Positions 1 to 6,794 are shown, numbered from the stretch's first letter. The stretch: DNA of 14,481 bases from an uncultured Roseburia sp. (GCA_910584215.1 CAJTYI010000081.1:1-14481), one strand, 5' to 3'. Notes: generated by a model from the sequence alone, not told the origin. Program-made: numbers and translations.

Positions 1-1
1 G

Positions 2-151
2 TATCATAGCTGGATGCCCCAAAGGCACGCGCTAAGTACCTCGGGATTTGTGATATTGAAGAAAAAAGCAGAAACTGTGACACCAAAGAGGCGATGGATG
101 CCGCTTTCACTCATAGGAAAAGAAAAAGTTTACGATATGTTAATTGAATAA
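2..151 (+). CDS. C-terminal fragment of an unrecognised protein
   Basis: The frame is open from the left edge for 49 codons and ends with TAA at 149-151, so this is probably the 3' end of a gene whose start lies outside the window. The visible tail is basic, with a Lys-rich stretch near codons 20-23, a Lys-Arg-Arg-Trp stretch near codons 29-32, and an acidic end (Asp-Met-Leu-Ile-Glu). I do not recognise the family. The stop codon overlaps an ARG-box-like 15-mer at 145-159. A short run at 13-23 recurs inverted near the right edge (14430-14440). It could also be a chance open frame, since 49 codons is short. Confidence 0.45.
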   Translation, partial: YHSWMPQRHALSTSGFVILKKKAETVTPKRRWMPLSLIGKEKVYDMLIE

Positions 152-159
152 ATATGCAT
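145..159. promoter_or_regulatory. ARG-box-like site, left copy
   Basis: TGAATAAATATGCAT fits the ARG-box core TGAAT-WWWW-ATTCA with one mismatch. It overlaps the stop of the partial gene, about 100 nt before trmB. The identical 15-mer occurs at 14287-14301. ArgR binding is inference. Confidence 0.3.
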
Positions 160-257
160 CCACGATTCATTAGGTATTCATCTAAATAACTTGGTTAATA
201 AACGATACCTCTTAAATGATAGAAATAATATGCGACTTTAGAGAACAGGGAGGAACT

Positions 258-902
258 ATGAGATTACGCAACATTCCGGGCGCAGAGGAAGCGATTTTGA
301 GCAGCCCGTATTGTGTCAAAGAACCGGAGGAACAGAAAGGAAGCTGGCAGCGTCAGTTTCCTTCCAGCCAGCCGCTTCACATTGAAATCGGCATGGGAAA
401 GGGAAGATTTATCATGGATATGGCGGCCGCCAATCCCAAGATCAATTATCTTGGCATCGAGCGCTATTCCAGCGTATTGCTGCGCGCGCTGCAAAAAATG
501 GAACTTTCGCCGCTTTCCAATCTAAAATTTATCTGTATGGATGCGGCGGATTTAGAAAACGTATTTGATCAAAATGAGGTTTCCCGCATTTATCTCAATT
601 TTTCCGATCCATGGCCCAAAGACCGCCATGCCAAGCGCCGTCTGACTTCCCGTCAGTTTTTTACACGCTACGACCGGATTTTGACCCCGGAGGGCAGGAT
701 AGAATTTAAAACAGATAATCAGGCGCTGTTTGACTTTTCTCTTCAGGAAATCCCAGAGGCTGCCTGGCATGTGGACGCGTATACCAGAGATTTGCACCAC
801 GATAGCGTGTTAAATGAAGGAAATATTATGACTGAGTATGAAGAAAAATTTTCCTCTAAAGGCAATCCAATCTACAAATTGATCGCTTCGCGCTGCGGAT
901 AA
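258..902 (+). CDS. trmB: tRNA (guanine-N7-)-methyltransferase TrmB
   Basis: This 214-aa enzyme transfers a methyl group from S-adenosylmethionine to N7 of guanosine 46 in the variable loop of tRNAs, in the cytoplasm. The SAM-binding motif I reads IEIGMGKGRFI (about residues 43-53), followed by an acidic strand end (GIERYS). The family signature DPWPKDRHAKRRL lies mid-protein, and the C-terminal FKTDN and TEYEEKF motifs are present. The length matches Bacillus TrmB. An in-frame ATG exists at 216, but ATG 258 is chosen because GGGAGG (248-253) sits 4 nt upstream and the protein then begins MRLRNIPGAEEAI, as expected for the family. The AAA ATPase gene follows after 21 nt, so the two are probably co-transcribed. 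Identification is secure. Confidence 0.95.
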   Translation: MRLRNIPGAEEAILSSPYCVKEPEEQKGSWQRQFPSSQPLHIEIGMGKGRFIMDMAAANPKINYLGIERYSSVLLRALQKMELSPLSNLKFICMDAADLENVFDQNEVSRIYLNFSDPWPKDRHAKRRLTSRQFFTRYDRILTPEGRIEFKTDNQALFDFSLQEIPEAAWHVDAYTRDLHHDSVLNEGNIMTEYEEKFSSKGNPIYKLIASRCG

Positions 903-923
903 AAAGGCATCAGGGAAAGTGAA

Positions 924-1676
924 ATGTCAGAGAGTTTTGCAAATGGAAGAGAGGAAAACCGTGTGAATACCCAGTTTATACAAAGCGTTGCAATTCATTG
1001 GGATAAGATTGCCCCGGATAGTTATCTGCGGGATATTGAGGCGTTTAGCGGTTTGACGCAGCTAGCATTTACCCATGCGATCACATTTTTTGTGGGTGAA
1101 AATGGCAGCGGCAAGTCAACCATGCTCGAGGCAATTGCCGTCGCATCCGGCTTTAATCCCGAGGGCGGAACAAAGAATTATCATTTTTCAACTTATGATT
1201 CTCACTCAGAATTATGTGAGTCTCTCAAGATCACCAGAGGGATACGCCGGCCGGGCTGGGGGTATTTTTTGCGGGCGGAAAGCTTTTACAATGTTGCGAC
1301 AAAGGAAATGGATTACGCGGATGCTTTTCATCCCTCCCAGCGGCTGCATGAAAAGTCTCATGGAGAAAGCTTTCTCGCCATTGCGGGCACACAATTAAAG
1401 CCGGAGGGGATTTATTTTTTGGATGAGCCGGAGGCGGCGTTGTCGCCGCAGCGCCAGCTGACACTTTTGTGGGAAATCTATGAATGTGCCAGACAGGGAG
1501 CGCAGTTTATCATTGTCACACATTCTCCCATTCTGCTGGGGATTCCGGACGCCGAAATCCTCTCGTTTGATGGCGGGACGGTGCATCCCTGCGGCTATTT
1601 GGAGACGGACAGTTATCAGATTATGGAAATGTTTATCAATCATAGGCAGCAGCTTTTGGAGCGGTTATTAAAATGA
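924..1676 (+). CDS. Stand-alone AAA/ABC-type ATPase (COG3910-like)
   Basis: The product is a predicted soluble ATPase of about 250 aa. Visible motifs are Walker A GENGSGKST (58-66), an ABC-signature-like SHGES (145-149), Walker B IYFLDEPEAALSP (163-175), and a switch histidine in VTHSP (His200). The order and the short length fit the single-domain predicted ATPases that resemble ABC nucleotide-binding domains. No membrane segment or fused nuclease domain is visible, and no transporter or nuclease partner lies beside it. The start is uncertain: ATG 924 has AGGGA at 912-916, while GTG 963 has GAGG at 951-954 and would give a 237-aa protein starting VNTQFIQ. The gene lies 21 nt after trmB. Substrate and role are unknown; SMC/RecF-like or defence ATPases are distant alternatives. 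Confidence 0.85.
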   Translation: MSESFANGREENRVNTQFIQSVAIHWDKIAPDSYLRDIEAFSGLTQLAFTHAITFFVGENGSGKSTMLEAIAVASGFNPEGGTKNYHFSTYDSHSELCESLKITRGIRRPGWGYFLRAESFYNVATKEMDYADAFHPSQRLHEKSHGESFLAIAGTQLKPEGIYFLDEPEAALSPQRQLTLLWEIYECARQGAQFIIVTHSPILLGIPDAEILSFDGGTVHPCGYLETDSYQIMEMFINHRQQLLERLLK

Positions 1677-1684
1677 GAATACGG

Positions 1685-1713
1685 TTGCGGCCAATGCAAA
1701 GAACAAGTATACT
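1685..1713 (+). promoter_or_regulatory. Candidate sigma-A promoter for the carboxypeptidase gene
   Basis: TTGCGG (1685-1690) and TATACT (1708-1713) are separated by 17 nt. The -10 matches 5 of 6 consensus positions and the -35 matches 3 of 6. It sits just after the ATPase stop and would give a leader of about 80 nt before ATG 1799. Confidence 0.4.
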
Positions 1714-1798
1714 AAATATAAATAATCTTTTCCGCGAAAGGATAAAATAGGAAACAGAGAGATATGAAAACCTCGTTCATGAAAGAATGGAGATTTGT

Positions 1799-3220
1799 AT
1801 GAAGGATAAGAAAAAACAAAAGTTTCTTAGTTTATTATTGGGTATATGCTGTTTTTTGCAGGTGGGCAATCTTCACGTCTGTGCATCCGAATATTGGCCG
1901 GAATCTCCTGAAGTGGAACCTAAGTCGGCGATTATCATGGAGTTATCTACGGGAACGATTCTCTATGAAAAGAATATTAATGACCAACATTATCCCGCCA
2001 GTATCACAAAGATCATGACAACGCTGCTTGCCTTGGAAAATGCCGATCTCAATGAGGTCATCACATTTTCCGACAGGGCCATTGATGAAACCAGAGGGGG
2101 CTCCGGCATTGCCAGAGATTACGGCGAGCAGATGACGATGGAGCAGACGCTTTACGGTGTTATGCTCGCCTCCGGCAACGAGTGTGCGTTCGCTGTGGCC
2201 GAGCATGTCGGCGGCACGATGGAGAAATTTGTCGATATGATGAATGATAAGGCAGCCGAATTGGGATGTGTCAACACCCATTTTAGTAATCCCCACGGCT
2301 TGCAGGATGAGAACCACTATACCTGTGCCTATGATATGGCCCTGATTGCTCAGGCGGCATACGCCAATGAGACGTTCCGCATTATTACGGGTACGGCGCG
2401 CTATACCATACCGCCGACCAACAAGCATGATGAACAGACGGATTTGCAGAATCACAATGAAATGCTGTATCCGTTTCGCTACAATAAATATGTCTATGAG
2501 GGCTGTACAGGGGGGAAAACGGGATACACCACCACGGCAAACAGTACATTGGTTACTTTCGCCGAGAGAGACGGTATGACATTGGTCTGTGTGGTAATGG
2601 ACAGTCAGGCTCCCGCTCATTGGACGGACAGTCGTTTGCTGTTTGACTATGCGTTTGACAATTTTCAAATGGTAAACATTGTCGAACATGAGACCAGATA
2701 TCCCTCCTCCGAAAACTTGCAGAAAGGTGTGCTCAATAATCAGGAGGCTTTCGTTAAGATTTCAGAGAAAGCGGCGATCGTTCTCCCCAAGACTGCTGAG
2801 TTTGCGGATACCAAGTCCGAGATCATCGTCGCGGATGCAGGCAGCGATGTGGTTGGCAGCATTGTGTACACATATGCCGGGCATCCAGTTGGCAGGGCTG
2901 ATATCACAAGAACGGATATGCCTGTCAGTGAATTTCAGTTCGGCGAAGTGCCGGATACCGCGCAGCCGGATATCGCGGAGGATGAAAATCGACCGGATGG
3001 GGCGGAGGAAGGAATCAAAAAGATTCATATTGTCATTAACTGGAAAGTGATCTTGATTGTGGCGGGCATCATCTTAGGTATCATCCTTCTCGGGATTTTG
3101 CTGAAAAAATTTATTGATAACTTTTATATCATAAAACACAATCGAGAAGTAAAACGGAGACGCAGACAGCAGATCAAAGATATGAGAAGCCCGCGCAGAC
3201 GTCACAGGAGACGGTGGTGA
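1799..3220 (+). CDS. D-alanyl-D-alanine carboxypeptidase, S11 family (DacF/PBP5-like)
   Basis: This 473-aa penicillin-binding protein should trim the terminal D-Ala from peptidoglycan stem peptides outside the membrane. A basic N-terminus and hydrophobic stretch (about residues 9-28) look like a signal peptide, with possible cleavage near the VCAS-EYW region. All three active-site motifs are present: SITK (68-71, nucleophile Ser68), SGN (125-127) and KTG (240-242). A C-terminal beta-rich domain precedes a hydrophobic helix at about 416-436. The final ~37 residues carry about 17 Lys/Arg. The usual S11 membrane anchor is an amphipathic helix, so a full TM helix plus polybasic tail is a variation. 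ATG 1799 is preferred over ATG 1787 because GGAG (1789-1792) lies 6 nt before it. The gene has its own candidate promoter and terminator and appears monocistronic. Confidence 0.93.
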   Translation: MKDKKKQKFLSLLLGICCFLQVGNLHVCASEYWPESPEVEPKSAIIMELSTGTILYEKNINDQHYPASITKIMTTLLALENADLNEVITFSDRAIDETRGGSGIARDYGEQMTMEQTLYGVMLASGNECAFAVAEHVGGTMEKFVDMMNDKAAELGCVNTHFSNPHGLQDENHYTCAYDMALIAQAAYANETFRIITGTARYTIPPTNKHDEQTDLQNHNEMLYPFRYNKYVYEGCTGGKTGYTTTANSTLVTFAERDGMTLVCVVMDSQAPAHWTDSRLLFDYAFDNFQMVNIVEHETRYPSSENLQKGVLNNQEAFVKISEKAAIVLPKTAEFADTKSEIIVADAGSDVVGSIVYTYAGHPVGRADITRTDMPVSEFQFGEVPDTAQPDIAEDENRPDGAEEGIKKIHIVINWKVILIVAGIILGIILLGILLKKFIDNFYIIKHNREVKRRRRQQIKDMRSPRRRHRRRW

Positions 3221-3290
3221 TAAGCAGCAGGCGAGGCGAATCTAAGCTGAATAACATAAAAAGACATAAAGAATAATGATTTATCAATAT

Positions 3291-3326
3291 AAAAGACAAT
3301 ATTTGATGATAAATATTGTCTTTTTC
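3291..3326. terminator. Strong, probably bidirectional terminator
   Basis: A perfect 14-bp stem (3291-3304 with 3311-3324) encloses a 6-nt GATGAT loop. A-runs and T-runs lie on both flanks, so it can act for the carboxypeptidase gene on + and for the minus-strand gene ending at 3360. The stem is A/T-rich. Confidence 0.85.
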
Positions 3327-3359
3327 TTATATATGAGACACACTAAATTTGAGCTTAAA

Positions 3360-3872
3360 TTATCTGACAATTAAGCTGTTCAAGAGAACTTTAAGCTTCT
3401 GCGGACAGTTTGAGTGGAAGATGATACCGTTCGAGCAGGGCTGCATCGTCAGATACTTGTCTGCAAAGGCCGGGGACTGTTCAATCTCGTGCATCAGATA
3501 GGAGACAGTCTCAGGGGTAGTTTTCAGAAAAACCGGCACATAATCTTCCATGGTAAAGACAGCGGCTTGGGTCTTTTGCAGCAGGCGGTGCAGTTCCTGT
3601 TCCTGCGCGAGCTGCTCGGCCGTTTTGTTGGGGATAAAATAGCCATGCTCATTTTTCGGCATATTCATAGAGCGGACTGCGCGCTGCACTTGTTTTGTCA
3701 GAGCATCAGTGGCTGGATAAAGAGATTCAAAATAAACCATAAAATCCGCGGCAGTCTTAAAATGCTCGTTCTTCCCTTTTTCGAGGATTTCCGTCATAAG
3801 AATTCTTCGTATGATATTTTCACATGTTTCGCGGGAAGGGTTCTTCCGCAACGGGGGTTTACTGTTTGACAT
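3360..3872 (-). CDS. Divergent ArgR-like (arginine repressor fold) protein
   Basis: The product is 170 aa. By eye it lines up with Bacillus ArgR/AhrC along most of its length. An N-terminal winged-helix-like part runs to a wing ending GYFIP (about residues 78-82), like AhrC's YKYSLP. A linker follows, then a C-terminal alpha/beta part with FLKTTPE (about 115-121) where AhrC has VLKTMPG, and a final strand plus helix rich in Leu. The conserved Ser-Arg of the ArgR recognition helix reads Lys-Gln here, and the Gly-Asp-Asp of the arginine-binding loop reads Pro-Cys-Ser. It may therefore bind DNA or ligand differently. ArgR family members are usually about 150 aa; the N-terminal extension here is about 20 residues. 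AGAGG lies 9-13 nt before the ATG. It is the only minus-strand gene in the window. The fold assignment is inference from a remembered alignment; the alternative is an unrelated hypothetical. Confidence 0.75.
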   Translation of the reverse strand: MSNSKPPLRKNPSRETCENIIRRILMTEILEKGKNEHFKTAADFMVYFESLYPATDALTKQVQRAVRSMNMPKNEHGYFIPNKTAEQLAQEQELHRLLQKTQAAVFTMEDYVPVFLKTTPETVSYLMHEIEQSPAFADKYLTMQPCSNGIIFHSNCPQKLKVLLNSLIVR

Positions 3873-3889
3873 ACGGCATCGCCTCTTTC

Positions 3890-3909
3890 TGAATAGGAAT
3901 CTATGAATC
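3890..3909 (-). promoter_or_regulatory. GAAT-repeat, possible operator of the ArgR-like gene
   Basis: On the + strand, GAAT occurs three times within 20 nt (3891-3894, 3897-3900, 3905-3908), and ATAG/CTAT forms a small dyad in the middle. It lies directly upstream of the ribosome binding site of the minus-strand gene and downstream of its candidate promoter. It resembles ARG-box half-sites, but no full box is present. Confidence 0.25.
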
Positions 3910-3929
3910 GGTTCGTTTTATCTTTTGCC

Positions 3930-3958
3930 ATTATCCCACTGATGAACAGAAAAAACAA
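3930..3958 (-). promoter_or_regulatory. Candidate promoter of the ArgR-like gene
   Basis: Read on the minus strand, TTGTTT (3958-3953) and GATAAT (3935-3930) are 17 nt apart. The -10 matches 5 of 6 consensus bases and the -35 matches 3 of 6. Initiation near 3923 would give a leader of about 50 nt. Confidence 0.4.
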
Positions 3959-3992
3959 GAAAAATTGGTCTGTATAGGAAGAATTTACGGCG

Positions 3993-4021
3993 TTGCATTC
4001 TGACTGCTTTCGCGCTACAAT
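3993..4021 (+). promoter_or_regulatory. Candidate promoter for mutM
   Basis: TTGCAT (3993-3998) and TACAAT (4016-4021) are separated by 17 nt. The -10 matches 5 of 6 positions. It diverges from the candidate promoter of the minus-strand gene and would leave a leader of about 130 nt before mutM. Confidence 0.4.
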
Positions 4022-4049
4022 AGAGCCGTAAAGGTTGGAGACGTAAAAT

Positions 4050-4121
4050 ATGGAAGAAAGAAGCGATATGTTTTCTTGTTCCGCAGACAGATGTTTATCA
4101 GCCAATACACATTACTTGTGA
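4050..4121 (+). CDS. Possible 23-aa leader ORF before mutM
   Basis: An ATG at 4050 with GGAG at 4037-4040 (9 nt upstream) opens a 23-codon frame that stops with TGA at 4119-4121, 37 nt before the mutM start. It begins MEERSDMF and contains two Cys residues. Nothing identifies it as a known leader peptide, and so short an ORF can arise by chance. It lies inside the leader defined by the candidate promoter at 3993-4021. Confidence 0.2.
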   Translation: MEERSDMFSCSADRCLSANTHYL

Positions 4122-4158
4122 CACGAAGGAGTTGTTGACAGAAAGGACAGTGAGAGAA

Positions 4159-5007
4159 ATGCCGGAGATGCCGGAAGTGGAAACCATAAAGCGTGTGCTT
4201 GAACCGCAGATAAAAGGGCTTATGATTACCAAGGTCAAATTGAGGCGACCGGAAGTTGCCGCATATCCTGCCAATGATCAGTTTTGCGAAATGTTGAGAG
4301 GCCAGACGATTTCCCATATGGCCCGCAGGGGGAAGTTTTTGACGATTTGGCTTGCGAGCGATGACCGTATCATTCTGCACCTGCGCATGACGGGCAGTTT
4401 GCTGCTTACGCCGGCGGATTTCCCGGAAGAAAAGCATACGCATATTATTTTGGGGCTCAGTGACGGGAGAGAATTAAGGTTTTCGGATGCAAGACGTTTT
4501 GGGCGTTTCTGGTTCATACAAAAAGAAGAGACGGATACATACAGCGGCACCGAAAAGCTGGGGATAGAGCCGTTTGACACAGGATTAACCGCGGCATATT
4601 TAAGTGAGCATTTGGGAAGACGGAAAAAAGCAGTGAAAGGGTGTCTGCTCGATCAAAATATCATAGCGGGGATTGGCAATATTTACTCGGACGAGATATT
4701 GTTTACAGCGGGAATTTATCCGGCACGTCCGGCAAACAGCCTCAGCCGTGAGGAATGGGAGCATCTCGCCGCGGTGATACCGGAACGTCTTTCCTATTTT
4801 ATAGAAAAAAACGAGATCACGCCGGAGGAATATCTCGAATCGAAGGGGAGGGATTACCGCAATACGCCTTTTTTGCAGGTATATGGCCACGAGGGCAGAC
4901 CGTGTCCGGTTTGTGGGACAATATTTTGCCGTATTGTCGTTGGCGGCAGAAGCAGTGTTTACTGTCCCGCCTGCCAAAAAGAAGTACGGCTCAAACATAC
5001 CGGATAG
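4159..5007 (+). CDS. mutM: Formamidopyrimidine-DNA glycosylase MutM (Fpg)
   Basis: This 282-aa bifunctional glycosylase/AP lyase removes oxidised purines such as 8-oxoguanine from DNA. Start ATG 4159 is fixed by the catalytic N-terminus MPEMPEVET: Pro2 is the nucleophile after Met removal and Glu3 the acid. The in-frame ATG at 4132 would bury that proline and must be wrong. Other landmarks are Lys59 in RRGKFLTIW, the LRMTGSLL segment (75-82), DARRFGR (110-116), and the helix-two-turn-helix DQNIIAGIGNIYSDE (165-179). The C-terminal zinc finger uses Cys249, Cys252, Cys269 and Cys272, with Arg264 on its beta-hairpin. Length is slightly above the usual ~270-276 aa. Upstream AAAGGA (4142-4147) serves as the ribosome binding site. 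The gene appears monocistronic, followed by a hairpin terminator. Confidence 0.95.
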   Translation: MPEMPEVETIKRVLEPQIKGLMITKVKLRRPEVAAYPANDQFCEMLRGQTISHMARRGKFLTIWLASDDRIILHLRMTGSLLLTPADFPEEKHTHIILGLSDGRELRFSDARRFGRFWFIQKEETDTYSGTEKLGIEPFDTGLTAAYLSEHLGRRKKAVKGCLLDQNIIAGIGNIYSDEILFTAGIYPARPANSLSREEWEHLAAVIPERLSYFIEKNEITPEEYLESKGRDYRNTPFLQVYGHEGRPCPVCGTIFCRIVVGGRSSVYCPACQKEVRLKHTG

Positions 5008-5056
5008 TGTTTTAGCGCTGCCGAGCTGTGCAGGCTTATGATGGATGATAAATATT

Positions 5057-5090
5057 AGGGAGGTGTAGAATTTCTACGCCTCCCTGTATT
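5057..5090 (+). terminator. Hairpin terminator after mutM
   Basis: A 12-bp stem (5057-5068 with 5074-5085, one G-T pair) closes on a 5-nt loop. A T-rich but interrupted tract, GTATTTATATT, follows. It lies 50 nt after the mutM stop. Confidence 0.7.
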
Positions 5091-5123
5091 TATATTACCA
5101 TAAAAAGTGCCGAAATTCAAGGC

Positions 5124-5152
5124 TTGTAAAGATTTTGGGCATCGTCTATAGT
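5124..5152 (+). promoter_or_regulatory. Candidate promoter of the DUF6323/DUF6179-like pair
   Basis: TTGTAA (5124-5129) and TATAGT (5147-5152) are 17 nt apart, matching 4 of 6 and 5 of 6 consensus positions. It lies after the mutM terminator and about 50 nt before ATG 5205. Confidence 0.5.
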
Positions 5153-5204
5153 AGGTTAATGCTACTTTTACATGCATGTTATTCACCTTGATAAGGAGGC
5201 AGTG

Positions 5205-5741
5205 ATGGAACAAAAAAACTGGTTAGAGTTCATGTCAAAGCAGATGCAGGTTACAAAGGTCCTAGAAACCAACCAATATACGCAGAAGTTTGGGCTGGTT
5301 TTGAGTGAAGAGGACGCCAAGCTATTGGCCGAGGGCAGAGTCGATGCGTTAAAAAAGGAGCAGAGGGTAGAATTTGGTCAGGGTATACTGCCTAAAATCG
5401 TACATGCATTTTGTGATTCTCCCTATATGATGCAGGAACATTACCGCGACGACTTGATGCGTCTTCAGGATATTTTTTATTTGTACAAAAATGAAATGAT
5501 GGATTTGATTACAGACGATGAACTCTTAGAATTTATGAGGGAACAATTTGATGAGGTATGTTATGGAGACTTTGATTATTTAGAGGGAACCTGCTTAGAT
5601 ATTTTTGCGCAGGCCATCCGGGCAGGATATAGCGGTCACACGGCATCGGGAGGGCAGGGAGAATTTGCAAAATTTGATCCCGTGACGCGCTGGGACAGAG
5701 AACTGTATCTGGAAACATTAAAAGAATTGGCCTGGCGGTAA
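5205..5741 (+). CDS. Uncharacterised protein, DUF6323-like
   Basis: The product is 178 aa, soluble and acidic to neutral, and predicted mostly helical, with no signal peptide or membrane segment. A central block rich in Tyr, Met, Asp and Glu (about 74-130) includes DDELLEFMREQFDEV. A Gly/Ser-rich loop, SGHTASGGQG (143-152), precedes a C-terminal WDRELYLETLKELA helix. No catalytic motif or metal site is evident. The overall look and its pairing with the next gene suggest the DUF6323 family, which I recall beside DUF6179 in Clostridia; that assignment is from memory. ATG 5205 is chosen over ATG 5172 because AAGGAGG (5193-5199) lies 5 nt before it. The next gene starts 78 nt downstream on the same strand. 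Function is unknown. Confidence 0.85.
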   Translation: MEQKNWLEFMSKQMQVTKVLETNQYTQKFGLVLSEEDAKLLAEGRVDALKKEQRVEFGQGILPKIVHAFCDSPYMMQEHYRDDLMRLQDIFYLYKNEMMDLITDDELLEFMREQFDEVCYGDFDYLEGTCLDIFAQAIRAGYSGHTASGGQGEFAKFDPVTRWDRELYLETLKELAWR

Positions 5742-5773
5742 TTGTGTGAAACATAAATTTGTCACACGCAATT
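5740..5773 (+). repeat. Imperfect hairpin between the two DUF genes
   Basis: AATTGTGTGA (5740-5749) can pair with TCACACGCAATT (5762-5773) if two bases bulge, with a 12-nt loop. TTGTCCC follows, so it is a poor terminator. It could be a partial attenuator or an mRNA-processing hairpin. Confidence 0.25.
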
Positions 5774-5819
5774 TTGTCCCTGCGGCTCAAAGTTTGCAGG
5801 TTGAGAGAAAGGAATAGTT

Positions 5820-6665
5820 ATGGAACAATTTGGATATACGCTGGAAGAACTCATGCCGGTCACAGCGGAGCTGGCGGCCGCATTTACCGGCCATGAACAT
5901 TCCTCTGTCACCTATGAAAATGCCCAAAGATTGATGGAGGCCGTCTTGTACTGCATCAATGAGTGTGAAAAAAACAGCAGTTATGCACTCAGGTCAGATC
6001 ATTTTGACGCGAAGGAAGCCTATCAGTGCGGTCAAAAAATCGTGATAGAAAAGGCAAAGGAGCTGCACAAACTATATCAGGTACTGATCACGGATTTTGA
6101 CGATTATGGTTGTGATTGCTTAAAGGATACCATCGTTCATGGAATCCCAGTCTTTTTGCAGCGCTATGACACAAAATTTGCCCCGCAGGAGACACTTCTG
6201 ACTCTGGATTATCCGGTCTTGGATGATGCAGTGTCAAGTTCCGGCATTGACAGAGTGTTGGAATATGTCAGATGCGTTTCGCTTGAGCAGCAATTTCTCA
6301 GACCGTTCGACAGGGCATATGTGATCGGGATACTCCGTTCGTATCACGAGAAATATGAAATTCTCATCGAAAACATCTGCGTCATTGTCCTTCAAAACTT
6401 AATCGGGCATATGATGCTTGACAAACCGATACATGGGAGAGAGTTTGACAGTGAGGATTTTGCTCATGCCGAAATAATACTGAAAGACAAATCGGGAGAA
6501 GAGATTCAGATCTACTTGGTGCGGATGCTCCATATATTAGTGGAACGCTATTACGGCAGTGACACAACGTTATATCATTATCTTTGCCGCGCGATCTTAG
6601 ACATGGCGGTAAGAATAAAGTGCAGTCTGCAAAATCATAGTTTGGATAAGATATTTTTGATTTAA
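5820..6665 (+). CDS. Uncharacterised protein, DUF6179-like
   Basis: The product is 281 aa, predicted largely helical and cytoplasmic. It opens with MEQFGYTLEELMPVTAELAAAFTGHEHSSVTYE, where amphipathic helices are likely. The middle has an acidic stretch near ITDFDDYGCDCLKDT, then LTLDYPVLDD (about 129-138), and the C-terminal third is again helical. I see no nucleotide-binding, protease or nuclease signature. The start is supported by AGAAAGGA (5805-5812) 7 nt upstream. It follows the DUF6323-like gene by 78 nt and probably shares its transcript. The DUF6179 label is from memory of neighbourhoods in Clostridia. If family members are normally longer, this may be a short version. Function is unknown; a stress or sporulation role would be speculation. 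Confidence 0.82.
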   Translation: MEQFGYTLEELMPVTAELAAAFTGHEHSSVTYENAQRLMEAVLYCINECEKNSSYALRSDHFDAKEAYQCGQKIVIEKAKELHKLYQVLITDFDDYGCDCLKDTIVHGIPVFLQRYDTKFAPQETLLTLDYPVLDDAVSSSGIDRVLEYVRCVSLEQQFLRPFDRAYVIGILRSYHEKYEILIENICVIVLQNLIGHMMLDKPIHGREFDSEDFAHAEIILKDKSGEEIQIYLVRMLHILVERYYGSDTTLYHYLCRAILDMAVRIKCSLQNHSLDKIFLI

Positions 6666-6764
6666 AACCGTTTATATATACAGAGAGCGAAATGTAAAAT
6701 AATCCAGTAGACAAATGCCGCGCAATGAATTAATATAGAAGTAAATATTACACCACCAAAATAT

Positions 6765-6794
6765 TTGACAAGCGGATAAAGTATACAATAAATT
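6765..6794 (+). promoter_or_regulatory. Candidate promoter of the AbiE-like pair
   Basis: A perfect TTGACA -35 (6765-6770) is followed after 18 nt by TAAATT (6789-6794, 4 of 6). The surrounding 6666-6864 region is A/T-rich and non-coding. AbiEi proteins often repress their own promoter, and this is where such an operator would lie, but no clear inverted repeat was found. Confidence 0.35.

Noticed and set aside
1943..2689. Long minus-strand frame (248 codons)
   Set aside because: It lies wholly inside the D,D-carboxypeptidase gene on the other strand, and its translation is rich in Cys, His and Arg with no family motif. It is a shadow of the real gene.
3794..4105. Minus-strand frame of 103 codons overlapping the start of the ArgR-like gene
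   Set aside because: It covers the divergent promoter region, has no good ribosome binding site, and its translation looks random.
4015..4443. Minus-strand frame of 142 codons opposite mutM
   Set aside because: It overlaps the 5' half of the well-supported mutM gene and shows no protein-like features.
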